DNA of 64,000 nt from Paenibacillus sabuli (GCF_014705605.1 NZ_JACXIZ010000016.1:62001-126000); one strand, 5' to 3'. Counted from the stretch's first letter, positions 24,820 to 34,042 are shown. The notes: generated by a model not told the origin, from the sequence alone. Translations and numbers: made by a program.

Positions 24820-27120
24820 ATGCACAAGCTGAGCTTTTTGGCGAAGCTGACGTTATTCGGCTTCCTGCTGAGCGCGCTGCCGGTGCTGTTCATCGGCATC
24901 ACCTCCTATGTCACCGCCAAGCATGAGATCGAGGAGCATGTGACGCGCTCGAAGATGCAGCTGCTGCGGCAGACCAACGCCAATGTCGAGCAGGTGCTCT
25001 CCACAGTCAATCATACGCTCAATCAACTGGTGAGTTCGACGGTTGTAAAGGAAGCGATTACAATATCGCTAAGCGAACAATCCTTCGAAATCTACAACAA
25101 TCTGCGCAACGAGCTGGGGCATCTCCAGGCCTTCGATACGAAGCTGGAGGATGTCATCCTCGTCAACGAAGCGTTGAACTGGCTCGTCAAAAATTCGGGC
25201 CTCTATCAACTCGATGAGTACGCCTACCATCAGGAGCTGCTCAGCATGACCCGCATCCCGGACAGCACGTCATGGATGCTCAATCCGAGCGGCTGGTTCC
25301 ACGGCGAGGAGCTGGCGGTGCAGCCGGGCTGCCCGTACAACATCTCGCTCGTCAAGCAGCTGCCTCCGAACAGCCTGGACAAGATCGGCTTTGTGGCCGC
25401 CAATATTCCGGCCTGCAGCCTGCAGGACGTCATCCAGTACAACATCGACGAGGAGTCGGGGCGCGTCATGATCGTCGATGATCGGCTGCGCATCCTGCTG
25501 CATCCCGATCCGTCGCTGATCGGGCGCACCGTCGCCGAGACCGGCGTCTTCGCGCCGGAGCTGCTGCGCAGCCAATCCGCCGACCAGGTCACGACCCGCA
25601 TCGACGGCAAGCCGTACACGCTCAGCTACTACCGCTCGGGCTTCAACGGCTGGTATTACATCTCGCTCGTCTCGATCGACAGCATCACCCGCGAATCCGG
25701 CAAGATCGGCCAGTACACCCTGTATGTCTGTCTCGCGCTGCTGCTGCTGTCGATGGCGATCGCCTGGCTCGGCTCGCGGCGGATGTATTCGCCGATCGGC
25801 CAGCTGCTGCGGCAGGTCGCCCCCGGCGGCCGGCAGCGCGGCAAGGGCGACGAGCTCCAGGTGATCAGCGACGAGGTGCGCGGCCTGTTCCGCTCCAAGT
25901 CGGCGCTGGAGCAGGAGGTGCGCGGGCAGCTGGGGCAGGTGCGGACCTTTGACTTGATCAAGGTCTACCAGGGCAATGTGAAGCCCTCCCGCATCCCGGA
26001 GCGGCTGCGCCGCTACGGGTACGGCGCTCAGCTCGACAGCTGGCGAACAATGGCGGTCGTGACGCTGCAGATCGACGGGCTCGAGCAGACGCGCTACAAG
26101 AAGGAGGACCTGCCGCTGCTGCTGTTCGCGGTCGACAATATGGTGGCCGAGCTGGTACCGGCGGAGCATCTGGCCGCGCCGGTCGCAATCGAGACGACGG
26201 CGGCTGCGCTGATCGGGCATGCCGACGGGCAGCAAGCGGCCTTCACCAGCCTGGTCTATGGCCTGACCGAGCGGCTGCGCGACAGCATCGAGTCGTATCT
26301 CTCGCTGACGGTGAGCATCGGCATCAGCCTGCCGTTCTCCGATGTGCGACGGCTGCCGGAGGCGTATCGCGAGGGGCGGGATGCGCTGCGGCACCGGATG
26401 AAGCTCGGCGAGGGCATCATCATCCAGTACGCGGACGTCAACTCGGGCAAGCATTACCTGAATCTGAACTACCCGAAGCAGAAGGAAGCCGAGCTGATGG
26501 ATGCCATCAAGCTCGCCGACACGGACAAGGCCGGCGAGGTGCTGGCGCGCCTGATGGAGGCGGTCTTCCAGGCGGAGCTGCCGCCGCAGGAGTATGAGAT
26601 CCCGCTCAATCGCCTGCTCAACAATCTGCTCATCCTGATGCAGGAATCGGGAATCGGCCAGGCCCAGCTGCAGGCCTCGGGCTCTCTCTTCGAGGAGCTA
26701 CATCGCCGGCAGACGGCGGCCGAGATCGAGGAGTGGTTCCGCGAGCGGATCGTCGTGCCGCTGGCGGGCGTCTTCCGCGACCGTCAGGAGCAGCAGTATC
26801 ACAACATCTCCGAGCAGATCATCGAGATTGTGCGCCGGCGTTACGACACGGAGCTGACGCTCGAGCAGTGCGCCGCCGAGCTGCATTACAATGCCAATTA
26901 CCTCAGCAGCGTCTTCCGCAAGGAGACGAACAGCTCGTTCAGCGAATACCTGGCCGCCTACCGGCTCAATGTGGCCAAGAAGTGGCTGGCCGAGACCGAG
27001 CTGCCGATCAAGGATATTGCGGCGCGGCTGCAGTATACGAATTCGCAGAATTTCATTCGTTCCTTCCGCAAGCAGGAGAGCATGACGCCCGGCCAGTATC
27101 GCGAGCAGCACAAAATGTGA
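24820..27120 (+). CDS. Membrane-anchored AraC-family regulator with extracytoplasmic sensor (module C)
   Basis: One-component regulator of 766 residues. Membrane segment one is at about 8-30 (LFGFLLSALPVLFIGITSYV). A Cache-type extracytoplasmic domain follows (about 31-295), with segment two at about 299-320. A cytoplasmic region with a degenerate GGDEF-like fold comes next, then a C-terminal AraC helix-turn-helix pair at about 670-765 (NANYLSSVFRKETNSSFSEYL and IKDIAARLQYTNSQNFIRSFRK). GGGGGG precedes ATG 24820; the longer frame is less likely. There is no receiver domain or kinase, so signal and DNA-binding are in one chain. It sits between two paralogous binding-protein genes and probably activates both transcription units. 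Confidence 0.9.
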   Translation: MHKLSFLAKLTLFGFLLSALPVLFIGITSYVTAKHEIEEHVTRSKMQLLRQTNANVEQVLSTVNHTLNQLVSSTVVKEAITISLSEQSFEIYNNLRNELGHLQAFDTKLEDVILVNEALNWLVKNSGLYQLDEYAYHQELLSMTRIPDSTSWMLNPSGWFHGEELAVQPGCPYNISLVKQLPPNSLDKIGFVAANIPACSLQDVIQYNIDEESGRVMIVDDRLRILLHPDPSLIGRTVAETGVFAPELLRSQSADQVTTRIDGKPYTLSYYRSGFNGWYYISLVSIDSITRESGKIGQYTLYVCLALLLLSMAIAWLGSRRMYSPIGQLLRQVAPGGRQRGKGDELQVISDEVRGLFRSKSALEQEVRGQLGQVRTFDLIKVYQGNVKPSRIPERLRRYGYGAQLDSWRTMAVVTLQIDGLEQTRYKKEDLPLLLFAVDNMVAELVPAEHLAAPVAIETTAAALIGHADGQQAAFTSLVYGLTERLRDSIESYLSLTVSIGISLPFSDVRRLPEAYREGRDALRHRMKLGEGIIIQYADVNSGKHYLNLNYPKQKEAELMDAIKLADTDKAGEVLARLMEAVFQAELPPQEYEIPLNRLLNNLLILMQESGIGQAQLQASGSLFEELHRRQTAAEIEEWFRERIVVPLAGVFRDRQEQQYHNISEQIIEIVRRRYDTELTLEQCAAELHYNANYLSSVFRKETNSSFSEYLAAYRLNVAKKWLAETELPIKDIAARLQYTNSQNFIRSFRKQESMTPGQYREQHKM

Positions 27121-27158
27121 TCGCGCATGCCGACAGCAGTCCCGACGCTTACGATTCA

Positions 27159-27184
27159 CCGACGCCTCGCGGCGTCGGTTTTTT
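27159..27184 (+). terminator. Intrinsic terminator of the module C regulator gene
   Basis: CCGACGCC pairs with GGCGTCGG around TCGC and is followed by TTTTTT (27179-27184). Located about 40 bp after the stop at 27120. Confidence 0.93.
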
Positions 27185-27301
27185 GCGGTTCCACCGATAA
27201 TCATGACGACAGGCCAAGGCGGCGTCCGGACGCGCCAGGCCTTGGTACGACTGGGATTGTGAGATGATGATTATTCCCGTAACCCCCGATGGGTCGTATA
27301 G

Positions 27302-27315
27302 TGAAAGCGTTAACA
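27302..27315 (+). promoter_or_regulatory. Perfect cre (CcpA) box before the module C transporter operon
   Basis: TGAAAGCGTTAACA matches the cre consensus TGWAARCGYTWNCW at all 14 positions. It abuts a -10-like TATAGT (27297-27302) and lies about 60 bp before the binding-protein start at 27378, an arrangement expected for catabolite repression. The -35 region is weak, consistent with a need for activation by the AraC-type regulator. Confidence 0.75.
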
Positions 27316-27377
27316 CCCACTCATTCGCGAGGGCAAAAAGCGATCGCGATCCATTAAAAGGAGGTCTACACACGATC

Positions 27378-28949
27378 ATGACACACACACAGAAACGGAT
27401 TCGTACATGGGCGACAGGCCTGGCGGCCGTCATGTCGCTGAGTCTGGTGGCGGCGTGCGCCGGCGGCTCGAACGGCGAGGACGTCAACACGGGCAACACC
27501 GGCGCGGGAAGCACGACCACATCGGGGGCGCAAGGCGGCAACGGCGGCGCGGCAGAAGCGCCGTTCGAAATCACGATGATGGCGACGCAGCACGCCGCCG
27601 AGGTGCCGGACGACCTGATTCCGGGCATGATCGAGGAGAAGACGAATACGAAGCTATCCATCCAGTGGGTGCCCTCCGGCAGTTATCAAGAGAAGCTGAA
27701 CGCGGCCTTCGCTACAGGCTCCCTGCCGATGGCCGTCTCGGCGACCAACACCGATTTCGCCAAGGAAGCGATCCGCAATGATCAATTCTGGGAGATCGGC
27801 CCGCTGCTGGCGGAGTATGAGAATCTGAGCAACCTGAATCCGGACGTGCTGCAAAACACGGCGGTCGACGGCAAGATCTACTCGCTGTATATGGAACGGC
27901 CGCTGTCGCGGCAAGGCGTGATCTACCGCAAGGACTGGGCGGACAACCTCGGCCTGGAGGCGCCGCAGACGACCGAGGATCTGTACGAGATGATCCGCGC
28001 CTTCACCGAGGATGATCCGGATCAGAACGGACAAGACGATACGATCGGCCTGACCGACCGCAGCGACCTCATCTACGGCGCATTCAAGACGGTGAGCTCC
28101 TACTTCGGCACGCCGAACTACTGGTATATCGACGAGGGCGACCAGTTCAAGCCGGAATTCATGCACGAGGCATTCAAGGATACACTCGATTATCTGCATG
28201 ACATTCATAGCAAGGGCTATATGAATCAGGACTTCCCGGTGACGTCCAAGACCGACCAGATCGATCTGCTCGTCAACGGCAAGGCCGGCGTCTATATCGG
28301 CTCGATGCCCGACGTGCTAACCCTGTCCAACCAGCTCGCGGACATGAATCCGGATGCCGAGCTGACCGTGCAGAACGGCATCAAAGGCCCGCGCGGCAGA
28401 GGCGTCTGGGCGATCCCGGGCTACGGCTCGATCGTGCTGTTCCCCAAGTCGGCGGTCAAGTCGGAGGAGGACCTGCACAAGATCCTCGCCTTCTACGATC
28501 AGCTGATGACGGCCGAGAACGCCAACCTGCTCACCTGGGGCGTCGAAGGCGAGCACTACGAGATCAAGGACGGTCTGGCCAACAAGACGGTCGATCAGGT
28601 GACCGATAACACGATCGTCAAGCCGAACAACGCCTGGGGCATCGGCGGGCCGGACACGATCGACGGGATGCTCAAGGGCTACTTCGAGCTGCCGGCGCGC
28701 GCGCTGGCGGAGGAGCTGGTCGAGGCTAACAATTCGATGCTGATCCACGACCCGTCCGCACCGCTGGACTCGCCGACCTACATCGAACGCGGCCAGGCGC
28801 TACAGCAGATCATCACCGACGCCACGTATCAGTACGTGCTCGGCGACCTCGATGCGGCCGGCTTCCAGAAGGCGATTGACCGCTGGAAGAGCGAAGGCGG
28901 CGACAAGATCATGCAGGAATACACCGAGGCGTATCAAGCGCAGCAATAA
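27378..28949 (+). CDS. Extracellular solute-binding lipoprotein, family 1 (module C)
   Basis: Sugar-binding lipoprotein of 523 residues. The start ATG 27378 follows AAAAGGAGG; the frame extends upstream through the promoter/cre region but that part is not coding. The lipobox LVAAC is near residue 25, followed by a Gly/Thr/Asn linker. The mature chain contains FWEIGPLL, the EF-hand-like DDPDQNGQDDT loop, LIYGAFKTVSSYFGTPN and a C-terminal AIDRWKSEGGDKIMQEY helix. It is a paralogue of the protein at 23213-24742. The two permease genes follow at 30 and 24 bp, forming a complete three-gene importer under a cre box. Confidence 0.93.
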   Translation: MTHTQKRIRTWATGLAAVMSLSLVAACAGGSNGEDVNTGNTGAGSTTTSGAQGGNGGAAEAPFEITMMATQHAAEVPDDLIPGMIEEKTNTKLSIQWVPSGSYQEKLNAAFATGSLPMAVSATNTDFAKEAIRNDQFWEIGPLLAEYENLSNLNPDVLQNTAVDGKIYSLYMERPLSRQGVIYRKDWADNLGLEAPQTTEDLYEMIRAFTEDDPDQNGQDDTIGLTDRSDLIYGAFKTVSSYFGTPNYWYIDEGDQFKPEFMHEAFKDTLDYLHDIHSKGYMNQDFPVTSKTDQIDLLVNGKAGVYIGSMPDVLTLSNQLADMNPDAELTVQNGIKGPRGRGVWAIPGYGSIVLFPKSAVKSEEDLHKILAFYDQLMTAENANLLTWGVEGEHYEIKDGLANKTVDQVTDNTIVKPNNAWGIGGPDTIDGMLKGYFELPARALAEELVEANNSMLIHDPSAPLDSPTYIERGQALQQIITDATYQYVLGDLDAAGFQKAIDRWKSEGGDKIMQEYTEAYQAQQ

Positions 28950-28979
28950 CTTCCAGGCGCAAGGAAAGGAAGATCCGAC

Positions 28980-29945
28980 ATGAATTCGACTGCACCGGCC
29001 TCCGGCCGCGGCGCAGCGCCTGCTGCGCCGACCCGGCGCAGCAGCGAGCGGCTGCGGCGCATTGTCAAGAACCGCTATTTGTATATCATGATCCTGCCCG
29101 GCGCCCTCTTCTTCCTGTTGTTCAAATACGTGCCGATGTGGGGGCTGGTCATATCGTTTCAGAATTACCAGCCCTACCTTGGCATATCCGGCAGCGACTG
29201 GGTCGGGCTGCAACATTTTGAGCGGTTGTTCGCCGAGCCGACCTTCTGGATGATTTTTCGCAACACGCTGGTGCTGTTCGCACTCAATCTGGTCTTCTTT
29301 TTCCCGGTGCCGATCCTCTTGGCGCTGATGCTCAACGAAGTGCGGCAGCTGATGTTCAAGCGGATCGTGCAGACGATCGTCTACATCCCGCACTTCATGT
29401 CATGGGTCATCATCGTCTCGATTTCCTTCGTCATGCTGACGCTGGACGGGGGCATCGTCAACGAGCTGCTCGTGTTCTTCGGGCTGGAGAAGATCAACTT
29501 CCTGCTCAGCAACAGCTGGTTCCGGCCGATGTACATCGCCCAGGTCATCTGGCGCGAGGCCGGGTGGGGCACGATTGTGTACCTGGCGGCGATTGCGGCG
29601 GTCGACCCGCAATTGTACGAGGCGGCGCGCATGGACGGCGCCGGACGGACGCGGCAGGTCTGGCATGTCACGCTGCCGGCGATCCGCAGTGTCATCGTGC
29701 TCCTGCTTATTCTGAAGATCGGCGACGTGCTGGAGCTCGGCTTCGAGCATGTGTACCTGCTGCTCAATGCGATGAACCGCGAGGTGGCGGAGATCTTCGA
29801 TACGTATGTGTACACCGCCGGTCTGAAGAACGGCCAATTCAGCTACAGTACGGCCGTCGGCTTCTTCAAGTCGTTCGTCGGACTGATCATGATCATGGTC
29901 GCGAACTGGCTGGCCAAAACATTCGGCGAAGAGGGCATCTACTGA
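28980..29945 (+). CDS. CUT1 sugar ABC transporter permease, LplB type (module C)
   Basis: Membrane subunit of 321 residues with an Ala/Arg-rich N-terminal tail, then YIMILPGALFFLLFKYVPM as first membrane segment. LplB motifs are present: FQNYQPYLG, the YIPHFMSWVI segment, the EAA loop YEAARMDGAGRTRQVWHVTLP, and the end KTFGEEGIY. AAGGAAAGGAAG precedes ATG 28980. Second gene of the module C operon. Closely similar in pattern to the module D permease at 56729, including the TVGFFKSFVGL-like final segment. Confidence 0.94.
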   Translation: MNSTAPASGRGAAPAAPTRRSSERLRRIVKNRYLYIMILPGALFFLLFKYVPMWGLVISFQNYQPYLGISGSDWVGLQHFERLFAEPTFWMIFRNTLVLFALNLVFFFPVPILLALMLNEVRQLMFKRIVQTIVYIPHFMSWVIIVSISFVMLTLDGGIVNELLVFFGLEKINFLLSNSWFRPMYIAQVIWREAGWGTIVYLAAIAAVDPQLYEAARMDGAGRTRQVWHVTLPAIRSVIVLLLILKIGDVLELGFEHVYLLLNAMNREVAEIFDTYVYTAGLKNGQFSYSTAVGFFKSFVGLIMIMVANWLAKTFGEEGIY

Positions 29946-29969
29946 TGCCCCGCAAAGGAGGGACTACGC

Positions 29970-30851
29970 ATGGTCGAGGATAAAACGTGGGGCAGCCGCC
30001 TCTTCAGCGGCGTCAATCTCACACTGCTGGCCATCATCGCACTCGTCACGTTGCTCCCGTTCGTCCACGTCCTGGCGGGGTCGCTGACGACGGCCGCCGA
30101 AATGTCGTCCAAGTCGTTCATCCTGTTCCCGACGGTCATCAGCTTCGACGCCTATACGTATATCTTCTCCACAGATATGGTGCTGCGCGCGATGCTCGTC
30201 TCCATCGGCGTCACGGCGGGCGGCACGCTGATCAGCATGTGCCTGTCGGTGCTCATGGCCTACGGCCTGGCGCGGCGCGATCTGGACGGCCGCCGGACGA
30301 TCATGTTCCTGGTCGTGTTCACGATGCTGTTCAACGGCGGCATGATTCCGACCTTCCTGGTCGTCAAGGAGCTCGGCTTGATCGACAATTATCTGGCGCT
30401 GATCCTGCCGACGGCGATCAATGCCTTCAACCTGATCATCCTGCGCAGCTTCTTCCAGAACCTGCCCGAGGGGCTGGAGGAGTCGGCCAAGATCGACGGC
30501 TGCAACGACTTCGGCATCCTGCTGCGGATCGTGCTGCCGCTGTCGATGCCGGTGCTGGCGACGATCTCGCTCTTCTACGCGGTGACCTATTGGAATACGT
30601 ATATGCACGCGATCCTGTATCTGAATGATGCGCAGATGTATCCAATGCAGGTCGTGCTGCGCCAGATCGTCATCCTGGCGACGGGGATGAGCAATGAATC
30701 CGGCGCGTTCGCCGCCGATTACATCCCGCCGCCCGAGCAGACGATCAAGATGGCGGTCATCGTCGTCGCGACGGTGCCGATCCTGATCGTGTATCCGTTT
30801 CTGCAGAAGTACTTCGCCAAGGGCGCGCTGGTCGGCTCGATCAAGGGGTGA
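29970..30851 (+). CDS. CUT1 sugar ABC transporter permease, YtcP/MalG type (module C)
   Basis: Membrane subunit of 293 residues, last gene of the module C operon. First membrane segment LLAIIALVTLLPFVHVLAG; EAA coupling loop EESAKIDGCNDFGILLRIVLP; YtcP-type end PFLQKYFAKGALVGSIKG. AAAGGAGGG lies before ATG 29970. The region after the stop holds only a weak GC hairpin without a T-run before the convergent LemA gene, so the terminator is unclear. Confidence 0.94.
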   Translation: MVEDKTWGSRLFSGVNLTLLAIIALVTLLPFVHVLAGSLTTAAEMSSKSFILFPTVISFDAYTYIFSTDMVLRAMLVSIGVTAGGTLISMCLSVLMAYGLARRDLDGRRTIMFLVVFTMLFNGGMIPTFLVVKELGLIDNYLALILPTAINAFNLIILRSFFQNLPEGLEESAKIDGCNDFGILLRIVLPLSMPVLATISLFYAVTYWNTYMHAILYLNDAQMYPMQVVLRQIVILATGMSNESGAFAADYIPPPEQTIKMAVIVVATVPILIVYPFLQKYFAKGALVGSIKG

Positions 30852-30983
30852 GGCGGGGAGGGGGACGCGGCTGGCTAGGCGTCCTCGCGGAATGCGGACA
30901 ACAGGCGAGTGGCGGCGCTGGGCGCGGTCACGGCGTGCACAAGGCGGGCATCTGCCGTCCATCGGACGAGGCCCGCCGCTCGG

Positions 30984-31547
30984 CTAGCGCTGCAGCAGCT
31001 CGCTCAGGTTCACGTCCGCTTTTTTGGCCTCCTCGACCTCGTACAGTCCTTGCTCCCGGAAGCCTAGCATGCCTGCAAACAGGTTGGTGGGAACGGAGGC
31101 GATGGCGGTGTTATACGCAACGACGTTTGCATTGTAGGTACGGCGACTGGCGGACAGCTTTTCCTCCAGATCGTTGGCCGTCCGTTGCAGATGCAGATAG
31201 TTCTCGCCCGCGTTCAGCTCGGGATAGTCCTCCGCCCGTGCGACGATGGCGCTGAGCTTTTGGTTCAGGCCCTCCATCGCACTGAGCTTCGCTTCCGCAG
31301 ATTGCTGGTCGGCGCCGGCCCGTAATGCGGTGATTTCCTTCAATGTGTCCGCTTCGTATCGCGCATATTCCACGACCGCCTGCGCCACTTTGAGCAGGGC
31401 ATCGAAGCGCTGTTGCAAATAAACCTCGATTGCGCCGTGTGCCTCCTTAATCCGATTTCGCATCCCAACCAGACTGTTATACTTGACGATGACGTATAGC
31501 GCGATAATGCACACGACGATGATACCCGCTAGAACCACGTTTCTCAC
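30984..31547 (-). CDS. lemA: LemA-family protein
   Basis: Membrane-anchored coiled-coil protein of 187 residues. One N-terminal membrane helix (LAGIIVVCIIALYVIV) is followed by the LemA signature YNSLVGMRNRIKEAHGAIEVYLQQR.DAL and a long helical region with YPELNAGENYLHLQ. The GTG at 31547 is chosen because GAGAAGGA sits just before it; the longer open frame upstream has no site. Function of LemA is not well defined. In many Firmicutes it accompanies a DUF3137 protein, as here, but the two genes are divergent, 81 bp apart, instead of in one operon. Confidence 0.9.
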   Translation of the reverse strand: MRNVVLAGIIVVCIIALYVIVKYNSLVGMRNRIKEAHGAIEVYLQQRFDALLKVAQAVVEYARYEADTLKEITALRAGADQQSAEAKLSAMEGLNQKLSAIVARAEDYPELNAGENYLHLQRTANDLEEKLSASRRTYNANVVAYNTAIASVPTNLFAGMLGFREQGLYEVEEAKKADVNLSELLQR

Positions 31548-31628
31548 TCCTTCTCCCTCTTGTGAATCACCATCTTTTTGCAAATCTATTGTAGAACAGC
31601 AGGCAAGGAAGCACAAGGAATTTTGCGA

Positions 31629-32714
31629 ATGATGTCGAATTATACAGAGCAATCCGTGCGAGGCGGCGTTCTGCGGTTGTTACGGAGCTTAAAAATGGAG
31701 AAAGAAGGTAAATGGATGCTTCCATCGTATGAGGATGTAATTCGGGGGATTTCGGTAGGCGAGGCGTGGCAGCAATTACGACGTCATCGCAACAAGGCGC
31801 TGGTGCTGCGCAGCCTTAGTTGGATCTTGGGGGCGGTCATATTTGTAGTTGGCGTGTGTATTCTCGTATTGGTCGTGCAGGACGGCGAGTGGGATGATTC
31901 GGAAGGGCAGGGCGCAGCACTAGTGTTCGGCGTCGTGGTGATTATCTGCTCGTTCATCTACATGCGTTATGCCTCGCGCAGGATAATCAAGAGCTATAGT
32001 CGCCATTACAAGCGACTCATCGTGCCGCCATTGGTGGCCAATATGATTGAACAAGCTTCTTACGAGGGTGATGCGGGCGCCCGCTTCATCTGTCACTATG
32101 AAGCAGAGGGCGGTATTCCACTTGAGGAGCTGCTGAAGGTGCCACTGTTCGACTATTTACAGGCGGCGACGAAATACACAAGCGAGGATTTGTTTGCCGG
32201 CACGCTGGGCGAGACCGATTTTAAATTGGCCGAGCTGCATGCACAGGAAGTGGAAGAGACCGAGGACGGCAACACCACAAGCACGGTGTTCGAAGGCTTG
32301 ATCTTCATGGCCGATTTCCACAAGCATTTTGCGGGCACGACGACGATTGCGTCGCGTAAAGGAAGAATCGGTTATCCGCCAAGCTTGTCCGGATCAAAAA
32401 TGAATACCGTTAGCCACGAGTTCGATCAGCATTATCGGCTGCGTACGACCAATGAGACGACGTCGCGCTATTTGCTGCCGGTCGATATGTTGGAGCGGCT
32501 GGTGAGGCTCCGTGAGCAGTTTCCGAAAAAGGGGATTCATCTATGCTTGCACGAGGGTATGTTGGTGATTGCCATTCACCGGGTGGATTTTTTCGAGGTA
32601 AAAGGACTGCGCAGATTGGGAGAGGACGCGATTATGAAAACCTATCAAGAGTTTCGGTCGATCCTTGATATCGTCGATTTGTTGAACCTGAACACACGTA
32701 TCTGGAGCAAGTAG
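31629..32714 (+). CDS. DUF3137-like membrane protein (LemA partner)
   Basis: Protein of 361 residues. Two adjacent membrane helices at about 45-95 (LRSLSWILGAVIFVVGVCIL and LVFGVVVIICSFIYM) are followed by a cytoplasmic part. That part contains LFDYLQAATKYTSEDLFAGTLGETDFKLAE and FEGLIFMADFHKHFAGTTT, typical of the DUF3137 family that neighbours LemA. ATG 31629 has AAGGA nine bases upstream; an upstream in-frame start at 31578 lacks one. The biochemical role is unknown. The divergent spacing with lemA suggests shared control. Confidence 0.8.
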   Translation: MMSNYTEQSVRGGVLRLLRSLKMEKEGKWMLPSYEDVIRGISVGEAWQQLRRHRNKALVLRSLSWILGAVIFVVGVCILVLVVQDGEWDDSEGQGAALVFGVVVIICSFIYMRYASRRIIKSYSRHYKRLIVPPLVANMIEQASYEGDAGARFICHYEAEGGIPLEELLKVPLFDYLQAATKYTSEDLFAGTLGETDFKLAELHAQEVEETEDGNTTSTVFEGLIFMADFHKHFAGTTTIASRKGRIGYPPSLSGSKMNTVSHEFDQHYRLRTTNETTSRYLLPVDMLERLVRLREQFPKKGIHLCLHEGMLVIAIHRVDFFEVKGLRRLGEDAIMKTYQEFRSILDIVDLLNLNTRIWSK

Positions 32715-32726
32715 CACAAGCTGCGC

Positions 32727-32758
32727 AACGAGGCGCGGTCTTACACCCACGCCTCGTT
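32727..32758. terminator. Hairpin between convergent genes (weak terminator candidate)
   Basis: AACGAGGCG (32727-32735) pairs with CGCCTCGTT (32750-32758). It lies between the stop of the DUF3137-like gene and the end of the oxidoreductase gene, overlapping the latter. The T-run is poor on both sides. Confidence 0.4.
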
Positions 32759-33976
32759 CTTGTAACCGCGCTGCTCCCAGTAGCCGATATGCGTGCCCTC
32801 GATGAGCTCGATGCGACTGAGCCATTTGACCGACTTGTAGGCGTACATCTTGGGCATGACGAGCCGTACCGGGCCGCCCAGATCGCTCGGGATCGGCTTG
32901 CCGTCGTGCAGCACGGCGATCATTGCGTCGTCCTGGGCCAATTGCTCCAGCGAGATGCCGCTCGTGTACACGCCGTCTCCGGAATGGAAGATCGCGGAGG
33001 TGGCAGTGCCCTTCACGCCGGCCATCTCGAGCATGTCCTTGACCGGAATGCCCTCCCAGGTGTTGTTGTACACCGACCAGCCGGTCACGCAATGGAAGTC
33101 GCTCACCTGCACGGCGCGCTTCAGCTTGACGAAGGTTGCCCAGTCCCACTGCTGAGGCTTGTCGACGAGCCCGTCGATACGCAGCGACCAGTTGGCATTG
33201 GTGAAGGACGGGATCGGCGTCACCGTGTAGACGCGGAAGCTGCCCTGCGCGCCGCCCCCCAGCGGCGGCGCAGAGGCTGGCAGCGGCTGTGGAGCCGGCA
33301 GGAGCTGATTCGCATCGTTCTCCACGAGCTGCTCGAGATTGGAGCCGCCCGCCGTGCCGAGCGCCTCGCCCAGCCACTTCACGAAGGACGGGCCTACGGT
33401 GACTGCGAGTCCGACGCCGACCGCGCCGCGAATGAACGCCCGCCGGGTATAGACGGGCTGCGGCGTCGCTGCCGGATGGACGGCAGTCTCGGGTCTTGGC
33501 GCTTGCACCGTGCGGCGATTCGGGTCCTTGAGCCATTTCACTCGGGTCAGCGAGTGATAGATGATGTAGGGCAGGCCGACCCAGGTGAGCAGATCGTGCA
33601 CGACCAGCGCCGCATTGGCGACAGCGGGGCCGACCAGCCGGAATTGCCACAGCAAGAGGCCGGACAGCAGCCAGCCTACCAGGAGGAAGAGGACGACATA
33701 GACGTTGAACTTCTGCCAGGGCTTGCCCCGCAGCTGCTTCCAGTGCTTGCCGGCGAGCGCGAGGTAGTAGGCAATCGGCAGGATAGAGACGATGCCGATC
33801 ACGATGTGAATCCACTTGAGCCAGACGCGCCCCTCGCCGAGCACGCCTCGCCAATACCCGCCGAGCAGGACGAGTCCGGAGAGGGCCAGCAGCACGACGA
33901 TCCAGCCGTTCCAGGTGTGCAGGGCGACGAGCTTTTTGCCGTACCCCTTGCGCAGACGCTTCAACCATTCGTTCAT
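32741..33976 (-). CDS. Molybdopterin oxidoreductase fused to a b-type cytochrome membrane domain
   Basis: Protein of 411 residues in two parts. Residues 1 to about 140 form four membrane helices with His residues well placed for heme b (ALHTWNGW, WIHIVIG, VVHDLL, IYHSL), as in cytochrome b561/MsrQ-like domains. A twin-arginine-like YTRRAFIRG precedes a further hydrophobic stretch near 165-185. The C-terminal domain (about 235-400) has the sulfite-oxidase fold with the Mo-coordinating Cys in DFHCVTGWSVYNN, then GVYTSGISLEQL and GGPVRLVMPKMYAYKSVKW. ATG 33976 has AAGGAG. Sulfite oxidase or an MsrP-like protein methionine-sulfoxide reductase are the main options; the fusion to a heme membrane domain favours a quinol-linked reductase. 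Last in a four-gene operon. Confidence 0.85.
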   Translation of the reverse strand: MNEWLKRLRKGYGKKLVALHTWNGWIVVLLALSGLVLLGGYWRGVLGEGRVWLKWIHIVIGIVSILPIAYYLALAGKHWKQLRGKPWQKFNVYVVLFLLVGWLLSGLLLWQFRLVGPAVANAALVVHDLLTWVGLPYIIYHSLTRVKWLKDPNRRTVQAPRPETAVHPAATPQPVYTRRAFIRGAVGVGLAVTVGPSFVKWLGEALGTAGGSNLEQLVENDANQLLPAPQPLPASAPPLGGGAQGSFRVYTVTPIPSFTNANWSLRIDGLVDKPQQWDWATFVKLKRAVQVSDFHCVTGWSVYNNTWEGIPVKDMLEMAGVKGTATSAIFHSGDGVYTSGISLEQLAQDDAMIAVLHDGKPIPSDLGGPVRLVMPKMYAYKSVKWLSRIELIEGTHIGYWEQRGYKNEAWV

Positions 33977-34042
33977 TCCGTCAGCTCCTTCCCTACCTCC
34001 TGCCCGGGGCAACCGGGCTTCATTCGCACCATGCAGCTAATT

